Counted from the first letter of the stretch, positions 22,891 through 34,120 are shown. The stretch: DNA of 64,000 nucleotides from Pilatotrama ljubarskyi (GCA_022385805.1 MU277673.1:775994-839993), one strand, 5' to 3'. The notes: generated by a model not told the origin, from the letters alone. Numbers and translations: made by a program.

Positions 22891-23356
22891 TCATACGTTC
22901 GGCCTGTCCTTCGGATTGTCCTTTGCCACACTACTCGTACTGTCGCTCTCCCCAACGCCGCTCAAGCCCAAATTCCTCCAGTCATCACGCTCCATCAGAC
23001 CGCTAGGATAGCGTCAGAATCAAAGAAGGCTGAAGATGGATGAGGCAGGCTCACCGAGACATCCGGCACTCGAGGTAGTCCTTGTTCAGATGCCGGCAGG
23101 GCGTGGAGTTACTACCGTTCTTCCGTAGACAGTCTAGGTACATCTGCATGTACTGCTTGCACTCCCCTGGACGACCCTATGTCAATACAGAGCTAGCGGG
23201 CTGGCTATGAGGGGTGCTCACCATAATGATCCAAGGGAAACGAGCCTCGATCCTGTAAGGCTCAGCGAGTGCCAATTACGCGCATACATGCGGTAGACAT
23301 ACCGGAGACGTGACCGAGAATCCGCCAGATATTGATGGTGGCCGACCGAAAGACAT
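22891..23356 (-). CDS. COX19: COX19, cytochrome c oxidase assembly factor (twin CX9C)
   Basis: Small intermembrane-space CHCH protein of about 105 residues needed for cytochrome c oxidase assembly and copper handling. Four exons, too small to stand out as an open frame. Exon 1 starts at 23356 (MSFGRPPSISGGFSVTSP). Exon 2 is only 31 nt (23222-23252) and encodes DRGSFPLDHY. Exon 3 carries both CX9C motifs: CKQYMQMYLDC and CRHLNKDYLEC. The last exon gives GLMERDDWRNLGL and ends at the TGA at 22891-22893. The sequence GSFPLDH before the first Cys and ECRM followed by LMxRDDxxNLG are hallmarks of COX19 rather than COX17 or COX23. The C-terminal tail of about 25 residues is Ser/Asp-rich and variable in the family. 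Import probably uses the Mia40 relay, as for other twin CX9C proteins. Confidence 0.93.
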
Positions 23357-23679
23357 GTTCACGAGACAGACGACGATGACGAGCGTACAAGAGCGACGAC
23401 CTTCCGTCGAGACTCTGGAGATGCCGCCTAGTGCCGACGGCCGCGCCCGACGGACAGCGTCACGTGCGGTACGCCTGGATAACTTTGTCAGGCACGGGAA
23501 GAAGACGCCGAGAGCCTTGTGATACGAATTCGGAATTCAAGCAGTGCAGCGATAGGCCCGCCGCGCGCTTCCTCGAGCTGCAATTCGGAATTCGGGTGTA
23601 CGCCATAGTATACAAGCAGCCCCTCCGCACGTCCTCGCGCGACATCTCCTCGTCCTCAACCCACTGCGCGACCATCGAC

Positions 23680-25357
23680 TCACGGCGACTGCTGTCGCGC
23701 CTTGCCTTTGCCTTTCCCCTCTGCCCCGCGCCGTCGCGTGCCGGTCGGCTCCGTCGAGCTCTCCCGGCTTCCCTGTTGCGACGCCGCCCTGCTTCCCCCC
23801 TGCGACTCCGGCCCGCTCCCTCCGCCTGCACTACCGCCACCCCCGCCTCCTCCGCCTCCTGCTGGTGGCGGCGCCCCGGCGGAGCCTGACCCTGACCCCG
23901 ACGCTGCAGCGGACGACGAATGCGGGGGCTCGAGGTCGGGCACTATGCCCGCGAACCGCTTGCTCTTGAGCATCACGATCTCCTTCAGCCACCCGTTCTC
24001 GCGGCGCAGCTCCGCCGCCTCGCGCTCCAGCTCCTCGACGCGCCCGGACAGGTCCGAGATCGTCCGCTCGAGGTTGAGCGTCCACTGCTTCTTCTTGATG
24101 CGGAACCGCGCTGTGTGCGAGCGAGACATACGTCAGAGAAGACGCGGGACACACAGAGGTGAGTGGATGAATACGTACCGGATGCGGCGGTGTTCCTCCG
24201 TCTCTTGTCTTCCGCGCTCGCTATGACCTCCATCTCCGTCGGATCGACGTGTGTCGCATCGGGGGAGGGCGTGTTGCTCGCCGCAGGAGGGGGAGGCGGG
24301 GGCATCATGCTCTCCCGCGTGGGCGCAGGCGCGGGCTGCTCGGGCGGAGGGAGCGTGCCGAAGTGCCCGCTCACGAAGCTATGGCTCATCTGCATGTCCT
24401 GCTGGTGCGCGCCAGGCCCGACTGGCGGCAGGAAGCCGAAGCTGCTCTGCTGTTGGGGCTGCGACGGCGGTCTCTGCGGAGGGAGCTGCTGCGAGTGCAG
24501 ATCGAACGGCGAGTGCTGAAGTGGATGCGGCTGCTGGGGATGTGTATGCTGCGGGAATTGAGCTTGAGCGTGCTGCTGCTGCTGCTGTTGCGAGGGTATA
24601 TGGTGTTGCGGGCCTTGCGCGTGTTGCTGGGGATGTTGTGGGTGTTGTGGTTGCTGCTGCTGTTGCTGCTGCGTCTGCAGGGCTTGCAGGTAAGGCAACA
24701 TCGCGAGGAACATGTCCGTCAACTGCGGGTTCGCAGCCAGGGGCAGCGGCAGCTGCGTCGGTGCACCACCGCCCGCTTGTGCGCCGAGCAGATGCTGCAT
24801 GCCGTGTGGTACCCCAGCGGAGGGATGCCCTGGAGCATGCGCCTGTTGTGAATGTGGATTTTGCTGTTGCTGGTGTTGAGGCTGCTGCATCGCCAGTAAT
24901 GCTCGTGCGATGGCGTCCTCCTCGTATCCCGCCGGACCCTGCTCCAACCCTCCCGCTCCTGCACCGAACTGGTGCTGCATGAATCCGAAGTCGATGTCGG
25001 GCACCTGCAGGCATCGGCGATGAGCATATACTCAGCGAGTGGGAAGGGGGGAGGGAAAGGACAACGGGGGATGACAGGACGAGAGGCAGAACATATGAGA
25101 CGCACCCTACTCGGTCCCGCGACGGGCTGCTGTGGGACAGGCTGGCTCGCAGATCGTCCTCGGCGGGGCGGTCGATGCCCGCGTTGCTGAGCAGGCTGCT
25201 TGCCCGCGCCGGACGGATCGCCGCCGCTCGAGGGGTGGCGCTCCATGTCGTTCGAATCAGTCGCTAGCGCGGCGTCTGGGCGAAACGCAGCGCTGCTGCT
25301 GCTGCTGTTGTTGTTATCTCCAGTGGCGGGCCCGTGGTGCAGCAAGAGTGCCGGCAT
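23680..25357 (-). CDS. bZIP transcription factor, CYS3/MetR-like
   Basis: DNA-binding regulator. Splicing joins EDKRRRNTAAS to ARFRIKKKQWTLNLE, giving a basic region with the N-x3-A-x2-AR-x-R pattern of fungal CYS3/MetR/Met4-type sulfur regulators. A leucine-zipper heptad region follows (LERTISDLSGRVEELERE). The long N-terminal part is Gln/His/Pro-rich, with poly-Gln and QH tracts between about 24530 and 24900, and probably acts in activation. The C-terminal tail is Gly/Ser-rich and ends GKARQQSP at 23680. Start chosen at 25357 (MPALLLHHGP); the frame stays open further upstream, and a second in-frame Met lies at 25246. The intron between GPSR and VPDIDFGF is clear. Control of sulfur assimilation genes is an inference from the basic-region type only. 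Confidence 0.85.
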
Positions 25358-25964
25358 GTCTTCATAACCCAAGTGTTCCCCAAGTACTGCCAGGGAAGAA
25401 GCCTCGCCTCGCCGTGCGCGCGTGTTCGTGCGTGTTCTCTCCCGTCGACGGTCGACAATGGGCGCGATGCGAGCGAGTGAGCGAGCAGGGAGCTTGCGAG
25501 CCGCGAGATCCGGGTGTCGAGAGTCGACGTCAGACAGGGGGCCCGCGGCGCAATAGCGCAATTATTTCCCCGCGGACGCGCGCGTGCAGGTGCCCATGGC
25601 ATGGGCCTGAGGCTGCGCGAGCCCGGTGCATTTGCAATAGCAGCGCTGGACGCGCAACGCGAACGCAAGCTGTCGTGGGTGTTCGCATTGAGTGGGTCGT
25701 GATAGGTGCTTTCGCGCCGAGTGCGCCATCCGCGCGCACTATTGCGACACTCGAACCCCTCGTCGCGATACAACGCCGTCACGTGACCCCACCCCAGACG
25801 CCCATGCCACACACGCGTCGCGACGCGTCTCACATCCACCGGTCGCTCTCCGGTCGTTCAGGGCACAGTTCGGATAGGCAGGGGAACGCAGTGATTGTAT
25901 CTAGCTACATGTACATATGCCAAGTGCCTTTTCACTGTCCTGATGCACGGGTCCACTCCATCTC
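25358..25964. other. Promoter of bZIP gene and NPL4 3' flank
   Basis: About 600 bp, very GC-rich near 25480-25620. It should hold the bZIP promoter and the 5' leader of its mRNA. The large plus-strand frame crossing here (from 25132) is the antisense shadow of coding sequence and promoter. No separate gene supported. Confidence 0.4.
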
Positions 25965-28281
25965 TCATTCCAGCGGAAGCCCGCACACCTCACAATCGCT
26001 CCCTCCATGTGTGTTCTCGAACGTACAGTGCGGGCAGATACGCACTCCGGTGCCGCTGCTAGTACCACGCGCCGCCTCTTCCTGGCGTGCGATCTGGTCG
26101 AACACGTCTGGCGGGATATCCGTGTCCATCGGCGCGTGCGAGCTCGACGGGAGATCGGCGCTGGACGGTCGCTTGGCTGGAGAAGAGGGTGAGCTCGAGT
26201 TCCAAGGGATACCAAGGTGGGGTACTCACGTGCACTCTCCCGGGCGAACGTCATGAGCGTCAGCCAGCCTTCCGTGCGCAGAAGATCGTCGAGCACCGTA
26301 GGGCTCTCCAGGTCCGGCGCGGTCGCGGTGCGCATGAGCACTCGCACATCATTCTACGCCGCGTGAGCGAGGATAGTTGCTTCCAACAGTACGACTGGAC
26401 TCACCTCGCTGATCAGGCCGGTGGTGCCAAGGAACGCAATAAGATGCCAGTCGCTGATGAACCTTGCTAGTGATTGTCGCTTTTGCAGCTCTCCACCATG
26501 CGCGCTCTCCGGTACGTCGTACGCCTCGATCTGAGCGAGCTGACGAAGGACATCTTCGATGCTCTGGTCTTCGAGCCCTGGTCGATTCTCAATCTTGTAC
26601 TGCACGGATCGGAAGAGCGGCGACGGGTTCTGAGGGAAACCATGCGTGACCTATCGAGTAAGTGAAAGGGTAAGAGCTCGGCCAGGATACAAGGGTTAAG
26701 TGAACGTACGTTGACGAGCAGGTACTCCACAGGGAAGCACGGCTTAGCGTTCTTCTGCACGTCGAGGCCGTATTCGTTCTTGTACCGGAAGAATACGTCC
26801 GGAACGTAACGCGCCGACCCTTCCTCCCGGTCTTCCTCCTTGACGCGCATAATCCCGGGGTCCACACTTGCCTCGATCATATCAGCGTCGACCATCGCAC
26901 ACGCCTGCTCCGAGACTTGGTATGCCGACACGTCGATCCCGCCCTCTTCCGTCCCTGTGAGTACAGCCGTGACCATGCGTGAGCCGAACGTTCCTGTAAA
27001 CGACGAGCGCGACGGCGTCGGGTTCGCGTTCTGCACGTGTGCGGCGAACATCACCTCGAGCGAGGAGAGGAAGAACGACTGTGGGTGCCGCTTGTACTTG
27101 AGCTTCGACCGGTCCTCTTCTGTCGGCTCGAGGTCGGTGAAGATGTAGCCTACGATCTGCAAAGGGGTCGTCGCCTGGGCGGCCAATGCGCGGATCCGCG
27201 GCTCATCCTCCCAAGGCAGGCCCAGTTCAAGACCGTCGATCTGGCCCTCTTGTGGAGGCTCATGTATGGCTTCTACGACGGCCTTGATACCCATAGGTAC
27301 GTCCGGATACGGCTCGTAGTGGCCGATCAGCCAGCCGAAGCGCTGCACGCCCGTCACACGCCATGCTTGTAGGAAGCGGTCGACAATGTCGGGAGAGGCG
27401 ATTTCGAGGTGATCTACCATGCGGAAGGGTTGGCTTTGCAGTGTTATCGCAGATGGCTGGCATGCTGTGCAGATACCGGCGGGCCAGGGCGGGTGTCCAC
27501 CTGTGGGACAAGGATCCTTCACCTTGTACGATGGTGGGTTCAGAGGGGGCAGGATGGAGGTAACAGAAGCCGAGGACGACGCCTTCGGCGTGAGCTTGCG
27601 GAGGTACGCGTGGTAGGAGAGGTGCTTGATGTTGTGTTCCGTGTGGTAGGCTGCGTCGTAAGGCTCCAGAGGCATGCAGTAGTCGCACATTGCATTGGCG
27701 CCATGCTTGCAGAACCGAGTATCGCGTCCTCGGGGGATCTTGCCTTCTTGGGAGCGCCAGTACCTGTCTACAGCATCTTCTGCTACAGCTTCCCAGGGAC
27801 GCTTCGCTGCGTCAACTGCCGCTGCGTTGGCTGCCGTAGCACTTGTCGTGGCTGCGGGTGCTTCGGGGGTTGCTTGTGCCTTGTAACCCACGAAGAGCAA
27901 GTCTCCATGCCTGAGGTCGCCAACTCACTCTTGAGAATGTATGCGTATAGCACTAACAGGAGGGCACGTACTTCAGCCCCAGGGCCTGCATATTCCTCCC
28001 AGCAAGCGTCGAGGCTAGCACTTCGTTCCCTCGAGGCTGGTTCGAGATTGTGATGGTCGAAGGATCGGCATCGGGGGCAGTCTCTACAATCTACACAAAG
28101 CGATGAGCGTCGCCGCCAGGCCGCCGATCGACTGAATGCGTACCTTTGAGACGAGTTCTGAGATATCCGCCGTGGGCTGGAACTCGAAGCGGAAGTTCCC
28201 GTCTTTAGACCGTACTCTGATCAGCTGTGGCCCAGCCTTGTCAGATGCCTATTCTCCTATATAAGATGACCTACATACCAT
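25965..28281 (-). CDS. NPL4: NPL4, ubiquitin-binding cofactor of Cdc48/p97
   Basis: With Ufd1 it recruits Cdc48 to ubiquitylated proteins for ER-associated degradation and other extraction steps. The N-terminal ubiquitin-like UBX-like part begins LIRVRSKDGNFRFELQP. The zinc-binding stretch RFCKHGANAMCDYC and GICTACQ and the MPN-like core follow: RFGWLIGHYEPYPDVPMGIK, and VVEAIHEPPQEG. Further conserved pieces are IVGYIFTDLE and HPQSFFLSSLEVMFAAHVQN. The C-terminus is an NZF finger with four cysteines, CPHC then CEVC ten residues later, ending GLPLE at 25965; budding yeast Npl4 lacks this finger and animal NPL4 has it. The start codon at 28281-28279 appears to be directly followed by a 54-nt intron (28278-28225), so that ATG alone makes up the first coding exon. 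The next gene is divergent, about 440 bp away. Confidence 0.95.
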
Positions 28282-28717
28282 GGTTGCATGGGAGGTGGTG
28301 GTCGGAAAGCAAAGTACGCAGAGAACGGTACGCGCGTCTGGAGAAACGAGATGACCTCAATTCCAAGCTGACGCGTCGCGTGTGGCTTATGTAAGCCAAA
28401 CTGAATGCGCGTACACGTGACCACAACGCCCATGGAGACGCCCATTAGAGTCAGGCTCTGCATTCTGAATCTCTGGGCCTGGTCTTTAGCCTCAGCCACC
28501 GACAGCGAACTGGCTGCTGCGGCACTTCCCTATCTAGCATTCCCTCTCCTTCTTCTCCTCCATCACCATCCGCTCAAGTCTGTGCCTCACGTTGCGAACG
28601 ACGAGCGGCGACTAGCAACCATCTGGCCGTTCCTGACACCCAGTGGATACCTTGTTTCATACCCGACCTCGGACCTGCATGCTCGCCTTATAAGCCCAGA
28701 ACCTACTTTGTCCCGCG
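28282..28717. promoter_or_regulatory. Divergent promoter region between NPL4 and exonuclease genes
   Basis: About 435 bp between two head-to-head start codons, so it is expected to serve both. An out-of-frame ATG at 28289-28287 lies 5 nt upstream of the NPL4 ATG. A CT-rich tract near 28540-28565 may belong to the plus-strand core promoter. Confidence 0.5.
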
Positions 28718-30226
28718 ATGTATACCACCCATACCACCCAGCCAACTTTGCCTGCTATGCCTTCCTCGTCGAGCTCCCTTGCCTCTGAAAGCCAGCCAGG
28801 CGACCAAACACAACCCCAAGAACCCGCGCGCGTGTACGATCTCTATTCATGGTCCAACAAGTCACCCGGCACGCGGCTCGTGTACATCCAGAACGCGGAG
28901 GCCGCCAATGAGGCGATATCCCAGCTGAATACCAAGGTGCTTGGATTCGACCTAGAGTGGAAACCCAACTTTGTCAAGGGCAGACCGGAGAACCCTGTCG
29001 CGCTCGTGCAGCTTGCCAGCGAAGACCTCATCTTGCTCGTTCATGTCTACCACATGACCAGTATGTCGCCTTATCTCACCGCCGAACACTGCCTCACATC
29101 TGCGACAGCCTTTCCAGACAAGCTCCGTGAACTGCTCGCTGACGAAACCATCGTCAAGGCTGGTGTAGGGATACAGAGTGAGTGCGCATATATCGCGTCA
29201 TAACGACCCGCTCACGCGTAGTGCCACAGAGGATTGTAAGAAACTATATATGGATCATGGAGTCGATACCCGGAACTGCGTGGACCTCTCCCTTCTCGCA
29301 CGCACAGTGGACAACCCGAGGTGGAAGGGGAAATACGCCAGCCCTATCGGCCTCTCACGACTGTGCGAGGCCTATGAAGAGCTGACTTTGCAGAAGGGCA
29401 GGGTGCAGACGAGCAACTGGGAGCAACCGCTCGATCTGCGACAGCAGCATTGTACGTACACCTTACGACACACTAGCGCGTGCCTCCCTTGTTCACCATC
29501 CGTCCTTCAGATGCTGCAAACGATTGTCATGCGGGCCTCGTACTCTATACCCGTCTAGCTGCTATGGCGGCAACGATGTCGCCAGTACCACAGACAGTCT
29601 GGTACACTTTTGACACTATCAGCGGCTTCCTGTACCAGCCGTCCTCAGGTACCCTTTGGCACCCATTCAATCCCTACTATGACCCGGGCCCTCCCCCGCC
29701 TCCACGTCCTCCTAGAGCCGAAGGCTTTCACACTGGTGGCCCGCAGGAACCCTTCCGAGGGAACCGTTACTCCCGACGTTTTCGCCCGCGGCACCCCGAA
29801 GCTTCACTCTCTCCTTCTGCGTCTGCCTTCGTTCCGGGTGCACAAGTGCACACTCCATCGCCCTCGCCAAGCCCCGTAGCAGGCTTCGCTCCATCTCCGC
29901 CTCTATCAGTATACTCTCCTCAAGGACACGCACACACCCGCTCTCCGGCGCCGCGGTACCCTCTCACCCACCGAGTGCCCGCGGCACTTCCCATGATGGA
30001 TGTCGACGAAGATGGGTTTCCTCGCTTGGCACGCGCGGGTCCTCGAGCGCAGCAGGGTAATCCAAGGTCTTTTGACGGCGGCAGCACCGGCGGTTTTGTG
30101 ACGCATCGGCAGGCAAACATGGATCCCGGCCCGTCGGGGCGCGGGAGGGGACGCGGTCGCGGGCGTGGGCGGGGACGTGGACAGACACAGACCGTGCAGC
30201 TTGGCTTCTTCGTCATAGCAGGTTAG
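28718..30226 (+). CDS. DEDDy 3'-5' exonuclease domain protein (WRN-exonuclease-like)
   Basis: Predicted nuclease of the RNase D/WRN family. Motif Exo I is GFDLEWK, supplying Asp and Glu. Exo II lies in KAGVGIQ plus KDCKKL after splicing of the intron near 29177-29226. Exo III is YAANDCHAGLVLY, where Tyr and Asp fit the Y-x3-D of DEDDy enzymes; the Tyr codon is split by an intron (donor just after 29450). The catalytic set is therefore complete. The C-terminal extension of about 200 residues is Pro/Arg/Ser-rich and ends in a run of Gly-Arg pairs, suggesting nucleic-acid contact. The frame stops at 30226 (FFVIAG); an alternative last intron with GTTAGT at 30221 and CCTCAG at 30290 would instead end at 30298. 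There is no helicase domain, unlike animal WRN. Start 28718; a second Met at 28757 is also possible. Confidence 0.88.
30140..30183 (+). repeat. Gly-Arg coding repeat
   Basis: Degenerate tandem repeat of the hexamer type GGGCGC/GGACGC encoding alternating Gly-Arg at the exonuclease C-terminus. Low complexity at the protein level, not a mobile element. Confidence 0.7.
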
Positions 30227-30298
30227 TCGGGTCGATTTCCCGAAACAGGTTGATCACCCAGTATTAACCCCGTGCACTCCCGCGCCTCAGATCCTTAG

Positions 30299-32354
30299 TG
30301 CTAAGCCGCACTGCTTGTTGTCGCATCTCGCCGCCCGATTGGTGCGGGCGATGTCACGCTCGCCGATCGGACACCATACCCTTCAGGCTCCCGCGCCCCC
30401 ACTCTGATAGGCCGACGTACTGCTGTTGCCCGTGGTGCCTTCCGCTTGGTCTCCTCGCCCCGTGGACCTTTCCTCCTCGATACCACGCACCTTGCTCTAG
30501 GACTCAGTCTGCGTAGATTTCGTCTTCTTTGCTCGCATCGGGGCGCTGCTCCGTCCGCCGCTGGGGCTCACCTGCTCGTTTGTACCATAGTATGGCATCA
30601 TGCTGCTGCTGCATCCTCGCTCATCGCAATCACGTCACCGTTGTCGCCGGGACCTCCGTGTGCATATGCGGATATGTGGACGGCGGTCGACGTCGGTAGA
30701 TCGCCTATGGCTGTGGTGCACTGGCCGCAGACTGAGGATTGGCGCGTCCCGCGGACGCCTCTTATGGTAGTCTTTGGGGCGCGATTAGAGTCGCTCCTCA
30801 CGTTGCCTTCAGCTGCAACTCGGATCTGTCGTGCTCACGACCCTAGCTGTTGTAGCTACTCAACCTCTGGCAGTGTTACTGAGGCTATCACAGTCTTTTC
30901 CAAAAAAAAAAAGGCTCGGCCGACCATTTTGACCCTTTTACTCATCCGCTCTTGTACGGGGCATCGTTGTCGCCGGCAGCCAGATCCGCATATGGGCATG
31001 TCTGATGTGCAGTTCTGCATCGGCGGGCGGACGGCATCCCGGTGTTCACATCATCGACAATTACAACGCAAAGGATAGGTTAGAGGACAAGAGGCTCGCG
31101 GTACGTAGTGTAGCTATCCGAGTGAGACGCGCGCGCTGCTGATCATCAACTTCATAATCAGATGTGTACTCGGTTACCAAGCCCCGCCGCCCAGGACAAG
31201 TGTCAGACTCGGAAGGAGACAGTGAGAAGGAATGGCTGATGTCTCTTGACAGGGTAGTCCGATGGAGCTTCGCGGATGATCAGTTTGCATCCAACATCCC
31301 CCAGACTACCGTTGCGGTGCATGCTTGACTTGTATGCGAGGATTGCGCGCATAGACTCTTCGACACACGCTCCAGGTGCGCCCGTTATGTGCTGGTGCTT
31401 CCGGATCTCGCTCAAAGTTTGACCACAGCAGGCAAATCTTAATGGTCCAGTGCATACTACTGGTGCCTTATCCGTTCCGCACTATAGCGGATCGCGCAGT
31501 GGATACCAAGTGACATATGAACGTCAACCCAGGGAAGCAGATAGGCTTAGCCGCACATACGCTGACCGCCGTCACGATCGGTGAGCCGTCTTCTTTGAAT
31601 CTCCAGCCCCATAGGACTCGCCGTTCTGCATCCGGCGTCGCGACATCTGAAAACGGGAGTGGCCAGTTGGTTTGCAGCCACCTGCAAGAAACATCGTTAT
31701 TGTCGAGTTGAGAGACCGCAGATGGGTCCGATGATGCGGCTATGATGGGACCAAAGAGGGTGTCCAATGACATCTTTCACGATTACTTCGAGGGGACCGG
31801 CTTCGAGGAGAACGATGTTCTGATATGTGCCGACAGGCCAGTGCTCCATGACTCTGCAGTGCAGGAGATGCGGGAGTCATACGAGGCACATGTCAAGAGA
31901 AGCATCAGCTTCTCTTGCTTCGAGACGACGTTCGTACGAACTCGAAGTAGCCAGGACGCTGTACCTTGTAGCTCCGCGCAAAAGCCAAGTGCTATACCCA
32001 GCCTACATCCATATTGGGGACTCTGCTAGCAGTAGGTCGTTCCCGGAGTCCGACGATTGGATCAGTACACCGGTTCGCCGCTGACGATGATAAGTCAGAT
32101 CCCGCGATGAGCCTGCAAGGCCGCACGCCAGTGCCCATACAACGGCACAGCGCGTTCATTATAGCGCTGAAACCGATGTACCATTTCAAACTTACTTCTT
32201 AGTCGCATTCGGCACCACGCTCAATGATCCGGCGCGATCTCGCTTCTGTCAAAGGCCGTGTCGTCCGCGATATATCTGTACGCGAGGCCGGAAGCCTAAT
32301 GAACCACTCCCCGAGACGTCGCAGCCTCCTCCCGTCGCCTCACATAAAGAAACC
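30299..32354. other. About 2 kb without a confidently recognised gene
   Basis: Contains several frames of 60-210 codons on both strands. The most protein-like is minus 31773-31468 (start MSLDTLFGPIIAAS), possibly continuing in the minus frame 31415-31203, with plus frame 31742-32029 overlapping its start. None shows a motif I can assign, and the frames conflict. An A11 run lies near 30902. This could be decayed coding sequence at the edge of the UbiA/P450 region. Confidence 0.35.
31203..31773 (-). pseudogene. Possible unidentified or decayed gene
   Basis: Two minus-strand open stretches (31773-31468 and 31415-31203) have balanced, non-repetitive composition and could be exons of one small gene, with phrases such as RRVLWGWRFKEDGSPIVTAV and HQHITGAPGACVEESMRAIL. 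I do not recognise a family and found no obvious clean intron between them. Treat as tentative; it may be real, decayed, or chance. Confidence 0.2.
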
Positions 32355-33460
32355 ATGCTCGGCTCGCTACATGCTGTGCACTCCAGCCTTGCTGCTGCTT
32401 CACTGTCCAGCAATGCACCTATAAGCCTCAGCGTAGGCCTCAATCAGGCTCTCAGGACGTTATCTGGATCGGCCTATACGCTATGGCTCTTCACGTTGTC
32501 CGACCTTAAGACAATATTCTTCCCCACCGTGAGTCGATGTCGTCGCGCCTCGGCGACCGCCCAATTGCTGATGTCTCTGCAGCTCGTGTTTGGGACTGCT
32601 GCGGCGCCCATCTCATCCACCGCGCAACTGGGGCCCCGTGCGATTTGGATCTGGCTCCATCTGCTACAATTCTGCCTCTCCAACCAGTGCTTATCGCCAG
32701 AGGAGGACGCGTCTAACAAACCTTGGAGACCTATTCCTTCCGGGCGAATCACCGCGGGCACCGCACGGCAACTGCGCTGGGCGCTGCTGCTAGTCTGTCT
32801 TTCGGTGTCAGCGCATTACGGAGTACTCGGTGCAAGCTTCGCCCTTGCCCTGGGAACACTCGTGCACAACGAGTTGGGGATGGACGCAATATGGTTCCCT
32901 CGGAATGTGTGCAACGCCGTTGGATATGCTGCTTTTAACGCCGGTGCCACCTATGTCGCCTGCGGTACTTACACATTCAGCCAGATTTGCAAATTCAGAA
33001 CTAACTCGTTGCTCCCGCGGCAGGTGACAACTGCGCACCCAAAGCGATGTCCGTGGCTGCGCAGGTGCTGAACGCGCTTGTTATACTCACCACGATACAG
33101 GCGCAGGACTTCCAGGACACGGAGGGCGATCGGGAGACGGGCCGCAGGACGCTCCCTATCGTATTTCCGCGGAGCAGTCGGTGGGCGATGCCAGCCCTCC
33201 TGATCGCGTGGTCCGTCTTCTTGTCGGCGTATTGGCGAGCATCTGCCATGCATACTGCGATCCTCGTGGCGTCAGGCGCATTGGTGGGCTTCCGCTTTGT
33301 GATTGATGGCGCGGCGTCGGCGGACAGGCGGTCTTACAAGCTCTACAACGTGCGTCTTGCTGATCCCTTGGATTGCGCGAATCATCAGATGATACTGACG
33401 TGGCAGTTGTCAAACCAGCTGTGGTTGTGCGCCGTGCATGTCACTCCCTTTGTTGTTTGA
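32355..33460 (+). CDS. UbiA-superfamily membrane prenyltransferase or terpene cyclase
   Basis: Integral membrane enzyme of about 300 residues. Exon 1 starts at 32355 (MLGSLHAVHSSLAAA). A 53-nt intron near 32529-32582 joins FFPT to LVFGTAAAP. The first acidic motif region reads NQCLSPEEDASNKPWRPIP and the second DFQDTEGDRETGRRTLPIVF, which fit the two Asp-rich diphosphate/Mg2+ sites of the superfamily. The intervening stretches are hydrophobic helices. An intron near 32966-33024 joins ACG to DNCAPKAMSV, and a last intron leads to LSNQLWLCAVHV, ending at 33460. In fungi this group includes aromatic prenyltransferases and UbiA-type sesquiterpene cyclases such as the one of fumagillin synthesis; which applies cannot be told. 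A P450 lies 2.1 kb downstream on the same strand, suggesting a small metabolic cluster. Confidence 0.82.
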
Positions 33461-33712
33461 TAACAACAACCGCCTAACGAACCACGCATTCCATCAGGTA
33501 TGGCTTCCCTTAATGTCGTGAACCGCGCGAAACGGGCTAATGCTCACATGTCACAGATGGTTCTGGAGCGGCCAAGCTGAATGTATCGCTATCACTTCTC
33601 ACCGCTTGGGTGGAAATGGCCGGGCGGCCACGGTTGCGTGTGCCAGGATCTTCCTTGCGGACCACTGTATCATTAGGGAATTAGAAGGACTCTGCTTTGA
33701 TCATTAGGCCCT
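33461..33712. other. 3' flank of UbiA-family gene
   Basis: Intergenic; ends with the left copy of the 10-bp ATTAGGCCCT repeat at 33703-33712 bordering the MITE-like element. No gene. Confidence 0.4.
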
Positions 33713-34120
33713 AGTGTTCTTGGCAGAATGCTGCATTTCGCCGCGGGCATCTGCCAGGCGGCATTTGCCATTCTGCCGGCCGGGGTCGGTGGCAGAACAT
33801 GGCAGAAGACGGTAGCGCCGGGTAAGCGCCGGCCCAAATGACCGACGGCCAGACATACAAACCGGTTTGGAAGGACCAAAGGAGCATCCCAGACTGTCTG
33901 TCAGCAACATAAGGCTTTCAGAGGCTCCTATGATGTTGAAATTCAAGCCATTTTCGACTTTTGAGGCATCTTGAGGCGTTACGGAGCGAGCCAGCCTCGG
34001 AGGATGGCCGACCGTGGCTGGTAAGCGCCGGCGATTCTGCCACCATTCGCCGGCCGTGGCAATAGCCATTCTGCCATTCTGCCGGCGAAATTGGCCCAAA
34101 ATAATTCTGCCATATACACT
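33713..34120. mobile_element. MITE-like non-autonomous DNA element, 408 bp
   Basis: Inverted ends: the left end AGTGTTCTTGGCAGAAT and the reverse complement of the right end AGTGTATATGGCAGAAT agree at 14 of 17 positions. The element is flanked by a perfect 10-bp direct repeat ATTAGGCCCT (33703-33712 and 34121-34130), as expected of a target-site duplication. Inside, TGGCAGAA/TTCTGCCA words recur and the 13-mer GGTAAGCGCCGGC is repeated at 33821 and 34020. It has no transposase. A 9-10 bp duplication would suit a Mutator-like transposase; this is inference. The long minus-strand frame crossing it is a by-product. Confidence 0.7.

Noticed and set aside
24249..24982. Leu/Val-rich plus-strand frames of 200-243 codons, seemingly membrane proteins
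   Set aside because: They are the complement of the poly-Gln/His coding tract of the bZIP gene (CTG/TTG repeats read as Leu).
25132..26256. 374-codon plus-strand frame
   Set aside because: Antisense to the bZIP 5' region and the NPL4 3' end; no motif, Arg/Ser/Cys-rich.
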